A stretch of 64,000 nucleotides of DNA from Chloroherpeton thalassium ATCC 35110 (GTDB lineage: Bacteria; Bacteroidota; Chlorobiia; Chlorobiales; Chloroherpetonaceae). The translations under genes were made by a program, and so were the position numbers. The notes under the pieces were generated by a model. It was given only the letters and a program-made list of their open reading frames with translations. It had not been told where the DNA came from and did no database searches. The stretch is taken from assembly GCF_000020525.1 (NCBI RefSeq), contig NC_011026.1, positions 1,470,001 to 1,534,000 on the forward strand, in the 5' to 3' direction. Position 1 is the stretch's first letter. Every line of letters begins with the position of its first letter. Below, piece by piece: positions 46,328 through 54,412 of this stretch.

Positions 46328-47911
46328 CTAAGCTTCCTCTTTGATGCCTTCCTTCTGAGTTGTTGAAGTGGCAATTTTATTTTTCGCTTCCGCTTCTTGA
46401 ATGCTTTGAACAGGACGAATTTTTCCCGCTTTGATTTTTTCAAGCTGCTCTTGCAAGTTTTTTCTAAACATCACGCTGGTGACCAAGTTAATCAACTTGT
46501 GCGGATTGTTCCAAACGCGCTTGAAGATGGTTTTCCACGAATAAAACGCCAGGTAATGTTCTGTGAATTTAATCTGGTATTCTAGTGGATCGAACTTCGT
46601 GCAGCGTACGACAAGGTTTGTGGCTGTGTATTTGTCCCAATCTTCATCCACGATCAAGCCTTTGGTCTTGTATTCCTTATAAAGCTCGGTTCCTGGATAC
46701 GGCGTAATCAAAGAATAAATCGGCATCATAATGTGATTTTCTTTGATAAATGTCTCCGTTGCGTCCATGTCGTGATAATCATCGAGTTCTGGGTTTACAA
46801 GGAAGTTGCCTTGAACATTCAGGCCAGCTTTGCGGCAATGCTCCACAATTTTCGAATACTTTTGAACTTCGCCTTTTTTGTTGTAAAGCGCTAAACGCTC
46901 TTGGTTGACCGATTCGAAGCCGACGAGCGCCATCACACAACCCGATTCGGCCAAATGCCGAACGGTTTCTTCATCTTCAAGAAAATGAATGCTGATAAAC
47001 GTGCTATAATTAATATTGCATTCTTTGACGACCTTCAGCACTTCCAAAAGCTTCTTTTTATTGACGCCGAGATTTTCGTCCGTCAGCATGAACCAAGGCT
47101 TTTTATTCGTGCCGTAGTGTTTGAAGAAAGCTTTCTTCGCATCTTCAATTTGCTGGCGAACGGTTTCTGCCGATTGAATCCGATAAAGCCTGCCGATGAA
47201 GTTTGGCGTCACGCAAAAGTTGCATGTGTGAGGGCAGCCGCGCGTTAAATAGATCGGGATGGATTTTGTGGTATCAACTTTGCCTCGCTTGCTGGCGTTA
47301 AAAATACGCTGATAATCGAGCGTTGGCGCTTCAAGAACTGGCGGAAAATGTCGGGAATTGTAGAACGGTTTGAGTTCGCCGTTGGCAACATCCTGCAAAA
47401 GTGTTTCCCAAAGATGTTCGGCTTCACCGATGACCACGCAGTCCGCGTGAGGCTTGGCTTCCTGATAGTTAAACGAAACATGCACGCCGCCTAAAACCAC
47501 TTTTTTTCCATGCTTGCGAAACTCATCAGCGATTTCATACGCGCGATTGACGTTCATGGTGCGGGTTGTGATGCCGACCAAGTCGTAATTGCCGCCGTAG
47601 TTGAGCGTGTCGTCAAAGAGTTCGTCGGCGATTTCCACATGGTGCTGCTTTGGGGTAATGCTAACCAGCACACCAACCGCCATCAAAAATAGTGCACGCT
47701 GGCTGGAGTCATCCTCTTTTTTGCCTTTTGGAACGATTAGCAAAATCCTTAAAGGACGAATCGATTCAGGCGGCTGCAAGCGTTCATAGATATGAGCATA
47801 AGCGTCGGGGTCTTTGCTCCAGGTCTTAGCCAGAGAAAGGTTTTCTTCCGTTTCAATGTACATTGATTCAACAGAATGCCCATTCAACGATGAGCCATTT
47901 GATTTGCTCAT
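46328..47911 (-). CDS. B12-binding radical-SAM enzyme, probable bacteriochlorophyll methylase (BchQ/BchR class)
   Basis: A 527-residue protein with an N-terminal cobalamin-binding domain (LRILLIVPKGKK, VGITTRTMNVNRAYEIADEF, VVLGGVHVSF) and a radical-SAM domain with the cluster motif Cys-x3-Cys-x2-Cys in TRGCPHTCNFCVTP. The C-terminal part (SLITPYPGTELYKEY, WDKY) resembles DUF4070-type enzymes. Green sulfur bacteria use enzymes of this class (BchQ, BchR) to methylate C8 and C12 side chains of bacteriochlorophyll c, and BchE for the cyclase. The pigment context supports one of these, and length and C-terminus favour BchQ/BchR over BchE. GGGGGAG precedes the ATG. The enzyme would need cobalamin, consistent with nearby corrinoid genes. 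Confidence 0.8.
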   Translation of the reverse strand: MSKSNGSSLNGHSVESMYIETEENLSLAKTWSKDPDAYAHIYERLQPPESIRPLRILLIVPKGKKEDDSSQRALFLMAVGVLVSITPKQHHVEIADELFDDTLNYGGNYDLVGITTRTMNVNRAYEIADEFRKHGKKVVLGGVHVSFNYQEAKPHADCVVIGEAEHLWETLLQDVANGELKPFYNSRHFPPVLEAPTLDYQRIFNASKRGKVDTTKSIPIYLTRGCPHTCNFCVTPNFIGRLYRIQSAETVRQQIEDAKKAFFKHYGTNKKPWFMLTDENLGVNKKKLLEVLKVVKECNINYSTFISIHFLEDEETVRHLAESGCVMALVGFESVNQERLALYNKKGEVQKYSKIVEHCRKAGLNVQGNFLVNPELDDYHDMDATETFIKENHIMMPIYSLITPYPGTELYKEYKTKGLIVDEDWDKYTATNLVVRCTKFDPLEYQIKFTEHYLAFYSWKTIFKRVWNNPHKLINLVTSVMFRKNLQEQLEKIKAGKIRPVQSIQEAEAKNKIATSTTQKEGIKEEA

Positions 47912-48015
47912 AACATTTATCTCCCCCTTATTCTCTTTCTATTTTAAGAGAACCGATTTCACATGGTTGGCTAAAATTAATTGATGCTCTAAGAGAATCC
48001 AAATGCAAATCCTTC

Positions 48016-48795
48016 TTATATAGGAAAGTCGAGAACCAGTGTCACGGGGGAATGGTCTGAACTTTTCTCTTCGGTATCGACTTCCACTTTTCTTGTGCGT
48101 GTGGCCAGTTGCGGCGACACGTAGAAGCAATCGATTCGCCAGCCTAAGTTTTTTTCCCGAGCGCCTTTCCAATAAGGCCACCAGGTAAAAAGCTCGCTGT
48201 TGTCAGGATAAAGTGCGCGCGTGATGTCAATCAGGCCAGCCGAAAGCAATCGGTCGATAGCTGCGCGTTCTTTTGGGCGCAAGCCGGTTGCGTTGGGTTT
48301 ATTTTGCGAGGAGTGCACGTCCTTTTCGGTGTGTGCTACATTAAAATCACCGCAAATCAACACGTCGGCGCCATTTTGCATCAAGCCCTGCGCACGCAAG
48401 GTTAATTGCTCAAGCATTTGGAGTTTCAACTCGTAATGGTCATCTTTTTCGCCGCGCGGCGTATAGATGCCAATCAAAACGGTTTGCTTAAAAGCCGCTT
48501 CTACAATGCGGTTTTCTGCATCAAACTCAGGTATGGAAAAGATCGGATTTCCCAGCGATTCTTTTAATGACTTTTTAACCAAAATGCCAGTTCCGCTGTA
48601 ACCGCCTTTAAAAGTAGAGTCATTCCAGAAGGCGTCATAGTCAGGCAACTCGGAGAACACCGGCGGAATTTTCGCGATATCAGCCTTAATTTCTTGAAGA
48701 AATAAAATGTCTGGCTTGTTGGAAGCAAGCCAATCCACCAAGCTATCTTTTCGTGCGCGAATGCCGTTAATATTCCATGTGCTAACTGTGAAAAT
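48016..48795 (-). CDS. xth: exodeoxyribonuclease III, apparent ATT start
   Basis: A 259-residue AP endonuclease/exonuclease III. The family motifs are TWNINGIRARKDSL, ILFLQEIKAD (catalytic Glu), IGIYTPRGE, CGDFNVAHTEKD and SDHSPVTLVLD. Family proteins start two to four residues before TWN. No ATG lies there. An ATT at 48793-48795 is preceded by GGGAGGT with a 5-base spacer, an excellent ribosome-binding site, so I choose it as the probable start (MFTVSTWN). The alternative ATG at 48861 adds 22 residues unlike the family. The enzyme repairs abasic sites and trims 3' ends. Confidence 0.85.
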   Translation of the reverse strand: MFTVSTWNINGIRARKDSLVDWLASNKPDILFLQEIKADIAKIPPVFSELPDYDAFWNDSTFKGGYSGTGILVKKSLKESLGNPIFSIPEFDAENRIVEAAFKQTVLIGIYTPRGEKDDHYELKLQMLEQLTLRAQGLMQNGADVLICGDFNVAHTEKDVHSSQNKPNATGLRPKERAAIDRLLSAGLIDITRALYPDNSELFTWWPYWKGAREKNLGWRIDCFYVSPQLATRTRKVEVDTEEKSSDHSPVTLVLDFPI

Positions 48796-49196
48796 AAGAC
48801 ACCTCCCAAAGTTGTCAGAACGAAAATTCCTCACTCTCGAAACACACTGAACGGCCAGCATAGCCCAGGCCGTTTTGGAAACGAGAACTTAATTATCAGC
48901 GCTGTTTTTTAAAACAAAAAATGTAGGAAAAATGTGGATTTTTTATTTTTAGGCTTTTTCATGGGCGAAAATGAAAAAAGAACGCTGCTAACCGAAATGA
49001 AATATTCACGATAGACTGAATTTTCTGGGTGAATCCTCGTATAATCCAGAACACAATTTTTTGGGCAAATCAATTTTCTTAAATTGAAAATGTTTATTGT
49101 ATCCACCCCCAAACTTGCTGATGTGCTTATATCATCGGTTTTGGCATGGGCCTCAAATCTTAGAAAAGCTTCTTTCAATCTTAATTGTCAAGCGCC
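48796..49196. other. divergent intergenic region, xth to WD40 gene
   Basis: No supported gene. The stretch includes the xth ribosome-binding site and, further right, the promoter of the WD40 gene. The open frame on the minus strand from about 49178 lacks similarity to anything and overlaps this AT-rich leader. Confidence 0.35.
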
Positions 49197-51212
49197 ATGT
49201 CTACAATTTACACAGGTCAATCTTCCAGTAAAGTTAATGCGTTCGCGTTTAGTCCAGACCACAGCTTTTTAGCGGTAGCAAACTGGAAAATTATCATCAC
49301 TGATATTTTAACCGGTAAGGAGTTTCGCTCTCTCATCACTCCTTCAATGACGGAGTATATTTACACGATTGCTTATAGCCGCGATGGGAAAACGCTTATA
49401 TCGGCAGGAAGCACGAAAGATATACGGTTATGGAACACCGGTAGTGGCCGAGAATCTGGGCTTCTGACAGGGCATAAGTTGGCCGTCAATAAAGTGGTTG
49501 TCAGTCCAAATGGAAAACTGCTGGCTTCCGCCAGTAACGATGGCACGGTTCGACTCTGGGACACGCAAACTTGGCGGGCGTTGCACACCTTAAAAGGCCA
49601 CGAACAGGAAATCAACGCGGTTGCTTTTTCTTCGGATAGCCGTTTCGTGGTGTCAGGAAGTACCGACAAAATGGTTCTTGTTTGGAACGCGCTATCAGGA
49701 GAGCTCATCCATTCGTTTGTTGGGCACACACGACTCGTTGCAGCAGTCGCCTTCAGTCCCGACGATCGGTTGGTGGTTTCTTCCGGTTGGGATAGCCAAA
49801 TTAACATTTGGAGCATGGAAACCGGCAATGGCATTGGTTCATTAACCGGGCATCCAAACGGCATTCACAAGCTGTGCTTTTTGCCTCGCACAGGGGAATT
49901 GCTCTCTGTCAGTTATGATCGGTTCAGAAAAAGCTCAAATGTGAAGCTTTGGGATATTTCCGCGCGCAAAGAATTGAATAGCTTAACGGGGGATTTTTAC
50001 AACATAGAAGTCAGTCAAAACGGCAATTATCTCGCTATTGCCAAGCCAAACCGCCAAATTATGGTTAGCCATATCAATGATCTATCTGCAAAAACATTTG
50101 GGCAGTTGAAAGCTGAAATCGCTCAGCCGGAAGATCAGGGCAAAGAATCGGCAGAAAATGGCACGGAAAATGATGATCGCAAAGTGGCTGCGCCGCGTCG
50201 TCACGACAATCGCTATGAGCTTGGGGATGTATTTGAGCCCACGCAAGTGCTAAACGAACATTCATCGAGTCGTATCAATTCGCTGGCGTTTAGTTCTGAT
50301 GGTTCACTGCTGGCTTCGGCAAGCTGGAAGCTATCATTGATGGATGTGGAATCTGGGGACACAAAATATAATCTGATTGAGTTTGTCAAAACGGGCTACA
50401 TCTACGCGTTGGCGTTTAATCCAAAGGGAAATCTATTTGCAGCGGCAGGAACAGACAAGTTTATTCGCATTTTCGAAACCAGCTCCGGCAACGAAAAAGG
50501 GCAAATTGAAGGGCATAATCAGGTTATCAATAGTTTGGCTTTTCATCCAAACGGCTATCTGCTCGCTTCTGGCGGCAATGATGGATGGGTTAAAACATGG
50601 GACACCCGCAAGGAAAGCGAGATTGATTCGTTTCACGAGCATGAAGATGCTGTTACTTCGGTGGCCTTTAGCAGCGATGGTCGGTTCTTAGCTTCTGCTG
50701 GAAATGATAAAATTGCCGTGTTATGGAATGCCGGCACGGGCAAGAAAAAACACACGCTTGTTGGGCATTCTCGGCCTGTAACCTGCGTTGCCTTCAGTCC
50801 AAATGCGAAGTTTTTAGCCACAGGCAGTTGGGATCGCTCTATTAAACTTTGGAATCTCGAAACCGGGCTTGAGGAAATTTGCTTAGCCGGTCATCCAGTC
50901 GGCATTGATTTCATTGCGTTCAGCCCAAATGGCAAAATGATGATCGCTTCGGGTTACAACCGCGTCAGAAAGCTCAGCATTATGAGATTGTGGGACATTG
51001 AGAAAAAATCTACGGTTGCGGCGCTTTCTGGAAATTTCTACACATTGGCACTTTCCGATGAAAAGATCGCCTTTGCTTATACCAACAGAACGATTCAGAT
51101 TTCCAAAGTGCCCGTATTTGAGCCCGAAACATTCAAGCATTTAGAAGCATTGCTTCATGCTTATGTTGCTGAAGATCAGCGTCCCGATCCTGAAAAACGC
51201 GTTAAAGCTTAG
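49197..51212 (+). CDS. double WD40 beta-propeller protein with internal duplication
   Basis: A 671-residue cytoplasmic-type protein built from two similar seven-blade WD40 halves, about residues 8-305 and 350-650. The halves match in order: a first blade with SSS-K/R-V/I-N and xWK, then TxYIYxxAY/F, RLWNTGSGRE-like and GH-x-x-x-V repeats, a later blade with SFVGH/LVGH, and a last blade with YDRFRKSS/YNRVRKLS. A charged linker (QPEDQGKESAENGTENDD) joins them. There is no signal peptide or extra catalytic domain. WD40 propellers are protein-interaction scaffolds. The function is unknown. The ATG at 49197 is preferred over a TTG at 49185; no strong ribosome-binding site is seen. Confidence 0.88.
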   Translation: MSTIYTGQSSSKVNAFAFSPDHSFLAVANWKIIITDILTGKEFRSLITPSMTEYIYTIAYSRDGKTLISAGSTKDIRLWNTGSGRESGLLTGHKLAVNKVVVSPNGKLLASASNDGTVRLWDTQTWRALHTLKGHEQEINAVAFSSDSRFVVSGSTDKMVLVWNALSGELIHSFVGHTRLVAAVAFSPDDRLVVSSGWDSQINIWSMETGNGIGSLTGHPNGIHKLCFLPRTGELLSVSYDRFRKSSNVKLWDISARKELNSLTGDFYNIEVSQNGNYLAIAKPNRQIMVSHINDLSAKTFGQLKAEIAQPEDQGKESAENGTENDDRKVAAPRRHDNRYELGDVFEPTQVLNEHSSSRINSLAFSSDGSLLASASWKLSLMDVESGDTKYNLIEFVKTGYIYALAFNPKGNLFAAAGTDKFIRIFETSSGNEKGQIEGHNQVINSLAFHPNGYLLASGGNDGWVKTWDTRKESEIDSFHEHEDAVTSVAFSSDGRFLASAGNDKIAVLWNAGTGKKKHTLVGHSRPVTCVAFSPNAKFLATGSWDRSIKLWNLETGLEEICLAGHPVGIDFIAFSPNGKMMIASGYNRVRKLSIMRLWDIEKKSTVAALSGNFYTLALSDEKIAFAYTNRTIQISKVPVFEPETFKHLEALLHAYVAEDQRPDPEKRVKA

Positions 51213-51280
51213 GTGAAAAACGCAAAGTGGCTTGCAAAAAATTTGGCTGAAATGCGTTGATTTCTGGCATAATAAAATTG

Positions 51281-51312
51281 AAAAAGCGCTTCTTTAAAAA
51301 AGAAGCGTTTTT
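51281..51312 (+). terminator. rho-independent terminator of the WD40 gene
   Basis: CGCTTCTT (51287-51294) and AAGAAGCG (51300-51307) pair perfectly and are followed by T5. Confidence 0.9.
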
Positions 51313-51375
51313 CGTTTTGGTGAAAGTAGCTCGGTTGCTTGTTGCTGGAGAAACATGTTTTCAAAGGAGTTAAAG

Positions 51376-51504
51376 ATGAAAGCGACTGAAAAGGACGATG
51401 ATTTGCCAATCTTCTTTGATTTGAAAAATGCTATCTTCAGCTATGGCTACGCAGAAAATTATTATTACCGGAGGCCCAGGCAGTGGAAAAAGCACTTTGC
51501 TTGA
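51376..51504 (+). CDS. possible 42-residue leader ORF overlapping the next ATPase gene
   Basis: An ATG at 51376 with AAAGGAG 6 bases upstream opens a 42-codon frame, MKATEKDDDLPIFFDLKNAI and onward, ending at 51504, overlapping the start of the ATPase gene in another frame. The ribosome-binding site is better than either candidate of the ATPase itself. It could serve translational coupling; a frameshift in the ATPase's 5' end is another explanation. No homology recognised. Confidence 0.35.
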   Translation: MKATEKDDDLPIFFDLKNAIFSYGYAENYYYRRPRQWKKHFA

Positions 51505-52018
51505 GGCGTTAAAAAGAAAAGGTTACACTTGCTACGATGAAGTGTCGCGCAGATTAATTAAGCAAGAAGCTGAGAGGCAAAGCGGCATTTTGCCGTGGGA
51601 CAACCTGCCGGCTTTTGCTGAAATGGTTTTCTCCGAAATGCTGGCGCAGCACAACGAGGCTGAGCAAAAACCCGGAACTTGCTTCTTTGACCGTGCCCTT
51701 CCCGATGTGTTGGGCTACTTGAAAAACAGCAACCTTCCAACACCAGCGCGCTACATTGATGTAATCAATCGCTGCTCGTATGAGCGCAACGCGTTTATTT
51801 TGCCGCCATGGTCGGAGATTTTTGTACAAGATAGCGAGCGCCCGCAGACTTTTCATGAGTCGGTTTCGCTGTATCATTCGCTTTTTGACGCATATAGCGA
51901 GCAAGGATTTCGGTTGTGGAAAGTGCCGTTTGGCACGATCGATGAGCGAATCGCGTTTGTGGAAGATGTGTTGGAAGCGATGATCGAAGCAAATTCTGTT
52001 CCCTCACTTCCAAAATAG
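51443..52018 (+). CDS. P-loop NTPase, AAA_28 family
   Basis: A 191-residue ATP-binding protein. Walker A is IIITGGPGSGKSTLLEALK at residues 6-24. An LQ-type region (YDEVSRRLIKQEAERQSG) and CFFDRALPDVLGYL, with a conserved Asp-Arg near the Walker B position, follow. These match the AAA_28 family of small NTPases, whose roles are mostly unknown. I use the second ATG at 51443, matching family starts; an ATG at 51428 would add five residues. A small frame with a strong ribosome-binding site overlaps its 5' end. Confidence 0.78.
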   Translation: MATQKIIITGGPGSGKSTLLEALKRKGYTCYDEVSRRLIKQEAERQSGILPWDNLPAFAEMVFSEMLAQHNEAEQKPGTCFFDRALPDVLGYLKNSNLPTPARYIDVINRCSYERNAFILPPWSEIFVQDSERPQTFHESVSLYHSLFDAYSEQGFRLWKVPFGTIDERIAFVEDVLEAMIEANSVPSLPK

Positions 52019-52233
52019 AGGCGCTTATAAAATTCCCTAATGCGTCGCCGTGATCGGGTTTGATTCAGTTGGAAATGAAATGCGTGTTCATGTGTCAGTG
52101 CGCAAGTGCGTAAAAGCATAGCAGCGCGTGCAGCGCCGGTTGGGACAGGCTCAAACTTTGTATCGCGATAGCCGATGATTTCGTATGTTTACCGAATATT
52201 TCACTCGGACGACTAAATTAAATCAGCTTCAGC

Positions 52234-52941
52234 ATGGCGACGGTAAAAATTTTAGAGGAATCCGTTCAAGTGGGCACGATTTACGCGATCGGCAAAAATT
52301 ACGAGGCTCACGCAAAAGAAATGCAAGAATACGAAACGAAAAAACTTCGCGAAGTGCCTTCTCCAAGCGAGCCCATTGTTTTTTCTAAACCCGCTTCTTC
52401 TCTCATTACTTCTGGCGAACCAATTTCTATCAGTCAAGTAAATGGACAGCCGCTTGGCCACGATTTGCATCACGAGGTCGAGCTGGTTGTGCTCATCGGT
52501 CGCGATTGTGTGAATGTGACAGCGGAAAATGCGCTAAACTTTGTTGCTGGCTACGCAGTTGGGTTAGATATGACATTAAGAGATCGCCAAACCAAAGCCA
52601 GAGAGCAAGGCCATCCGTGGTTTATCAGCAAGGGATTTCGTTCATCCGGCGCTGTTTCTGGGTTTGTTCCAGCGGCAGGACTTCAGCCCAATCATCTTTT
52701 TTTGGAGCTCAAGCGCAATGGCCTGGCTGTGCAGCGAGGTTCAACCAGCAAAATGATTCACTCCTGCGAAAGCTTGATTTCCTATCTCTCGCAGGTTTTT
52801 AAACTGGAGGCCGGCGACTTGATTTTCACAGGAACGCCGGAAGGCGTGGGCGCCGTTTTTCCTGGCGATCTGCTTGAGGCCAAGTTGCTCGAGGAATCAA
52901 CCGGCAAGCTTTTGGCTCAGCTAAGCGTATCTGTTCAATGA
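52234..52941 (+). CDS. fumarylacetoacetate hydrolase-family protein
   Basis: A 235-residue FAH-fold enzyme. Metal-binding residues are indicated by HHEVELVVLIGRD, and TGTPEGVGAVFPGDLLEA is the C-terminal family signature. GYAVGLDMTLRDRQTKAREQGHPWFISKGF is typical of acylpyruvase and oxaloacetate decarboxylase members (FAHD1/YcgM). The reaction could be acylpyruvate hydrolysis or 2-hydroxyhepta-2,4-diene-1,7-dioate isomerase-type chemistry, and the sequence does not decide. The membrane protein gene follows 12 bases downstream, so the two probably share a transcript. Confidence 0.85.
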   Translation: MATVKILEESVQVGTIYAIGKNYEAHAKEMQEYETKKLREVPSPSEPIVFSKPASSLITSGEPISISQVNGQPLGHDLHHEVELVVLIGRDCVNVTAENALNFVAGYAVGLDMTLRDRQTKAREQGHPWFISKGFRSSGAVSGFVPAAGLQPNHLFLELKRNGLAVQRGSTSKMIHSCESLISYLSQVFKLEAGDLIFTGTPEGVGAVFPGDLLEAKLLEESTGKLLAQLSVSVQ

Positions 52942-52953
52942 AATTAGCTAATC

Positions 52954-53415
52954 ATGAAATTTCGGGATTTTAACACGTCGGAATTTGAAACCTTCGAAGA
53001 AGATGTTCTTTCCCAGAATTCCGATTCGATCGACAAGAAACCTGGCAAAACGCCATTTTGGCAAAACTACAAAATGATGCTGTTGGCTTGGGTGGTGATT
53101 CTCATCATTATCGAAGTGGGCATTTACTTCAATTTGGATAAGTTTATTATTGGAAACGTCGTTTTCCTTTTTGGGCTGCTCTCCTACGCGTTCACCGGTT
53201 TGCTTTCACTATTTGGGTATGTTCCTTTTGTCGGGCCGCTGATTGTCAAGGCGCTTGGGTTTCCGTTTGTTTGGCTTCTAAACGGCGTTGGCTATTTGGT
53301 TTCGTTAGTTGCCATTCGTCGAGGCTATTCCAAAGATGTGCTCACGTATCGAGGCTTTACAATTGCATTAATCATTGGCATTACAATTGGATATGCCATT
53401 GGCAAAATTATGTAG
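52954..53415 (+). CDS. small integral-membrane protein of unknown function
   Basis: A 153-residue protein with a charged N-terminal cytoplasmic segment (about 1-35) and four probable hydrophobic helices: MMLLAWVVILIIIEVGIYF (about 48-66), VVFLFGLLSYAFTGLLSLFG (about 71-92), a proline-containing segment near 95-125, and FTIALIIGITIGYAIGKIM at the C-terminus. I do not recognise the family. It follows the FAH-family gene by 12 bases on the same strand and ends in a strong hairpin shared with the convergent exported protein gene. Confidence 0.72.
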   Translation: MKFRDFNTSEFETFEEDVLSQNSDSIDKKPGKTPFWQNYKMMLLAWVVILIIIEVGIYFNLDKFIIGNVVFLFGLLSYAFTGLLSLFGYVPFVGPLIVKALGFPFVWLLNGVGYLVSLVAIRRGYSKDVLTYRGFTIALIIGITIGYAIGKIM

Positions 53416-53421
53416 CGGAAA

Positions 53422-53455
53422 AAAGCGCAGTCCTTTTTGAAAGACGCTGCGCTTT
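53422..53455. terminator. hairpin between convergent genes
   Basis: AAAGCGCAG (53422-53430) and CTGCGCTTT (53447-53455) form a perfect 9-bp stem. Read on the minus strand it ends in CTTTTTT, giving a good terminator for the exported protein gene; on the plus strand the T-run is short. Confidence 0.8.
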
Positions 53456-53466
53456 GAGCAGTGGGC

Positions 53467-53916
53467 TTATCGTTTTTTATCGGTTCCAGCAACCGAAATG
53501 TGGAGGGTTTTCGCGGCTTTTTGCAATTTATACTGTGATGATCTTTGCTGGTCGGCCAATTTGTTGAACGCTTTTTGTTCCGATCTATAATGCGCTTTTG
53601 CTGCTTGATATAAATTCTCGGCAAATGCCAAATCGTCTTCAAAACCAGGATATTTTCCTCCACTTTTAAATGTGTGAAAATACAGGCTCGCTTTTTCCAC
53701 CCGCACATGCAACACCATTAAATCAATCGCTTTGGCCTGCAATTGGTCACTGGCATCGGAAAACCGTTCAAACGCGTTTATGTAATGGCGCTTCACGTCG
53801 CTCGTCGAAAGATTCTGGTTGTTTTTCTCATGAGAATCAATCGCGTAGCTCAGCGGGGCGTGCATCAAAAAAGAAATCACCAGTAAGCCAGTAGAAAGTA
53901 ATGAGTTGATTTTCAT
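53467..53916 (-). CDS. exported alpha-helical protein of unknown function
   Basis: A 149-residue protein with a signal peptide (INSLLSTGLLVISFLMHAPLSYA, cleavage near residue 25). The mature part is highly charged and helical (RFSDASDQLQAKAIDLM, ENLYQAAKAHYRSEQKAFNKLADQQRSSQYKLQKAAKTL), like a coiled-coil periplasmic protein. No enzymatic motif or cysteine is present. ATG 53916 fits the signal peptide and has AGGATGGAAC just before it, a weak ribosome-binding site. The upstream extension to 53985 is not protein-like. Confidence 0.65.
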   Translation of the reverse strand: MKINSLLSTGLLVISFLMHAPLSYAIDSHEKNNQNLSTSDVKRHYINAFERFSDASDQLQAKAIDLMVLHVRVEKASLYFHTFKSGGKYPGFEDDLAFAENLYQAAKAHYRSEQKAFNKLADQQRSSQYKLQKAAKTLHISVAGTDKKR

Positions 53917-54412
53917 AGTTCCATCCTGTTTTAATGTTTGGCAAAGCTGCTTCGTGCTTGTAATCGCTGATTTATTACACGTCAAATATTAGACCATATT
54001 TTCCCATTATGGTCGGATTTTGCGCAATTTGCTTGCAACGGATGCTCGTTTATCGTAATTCGCACGCTTTTCCACATTTTTTGATTTCAAAAAATCAGGT
54101 TTTTATGCGCTTAAAGTTTTGCGGAAAAAGGCGTTTCAGATGAGAATTTATTTGTGCCGATAATTTTTTTTTTGATAGGCTATGAGCGTTTGTTTAAAAA
54201 ACTCACAAAAAGTAATGCGGTAGGGAAAAAACGTATTCCGCAAAATTCTCACGACACGCAGCAAGGCGGAATTCTCTCCATTTTTGCCGGAATGAAAATC
54301 CCAAATAGCGGTTCAATAATCACTTGTAGGGTCGTATCTTTATGGGAAATAAACACGGGCAAACTTCTTTCGGCCTGATGATTTTCATAAGCCGGCAAAT
54401 CGTTTGGCAAAG
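53917..54412. other. intergenic region upstream of the potassium channel gene
   Basis: No supported gene; a 74-codon frame at 54154-54378 starts at a non-ATG codon, lacks a ribosome-binding site and has no family features. The region is AT-rich and divergent between an exported protein gene and the channel operon, so promoters for both are expected. Confidence 0.35.

Noticed and set aside
54154-54378. 74-codon frame before the K+ channel gene
   Set aside because: It has no ATG start, no ribosome-binding site and no recognisable domain.
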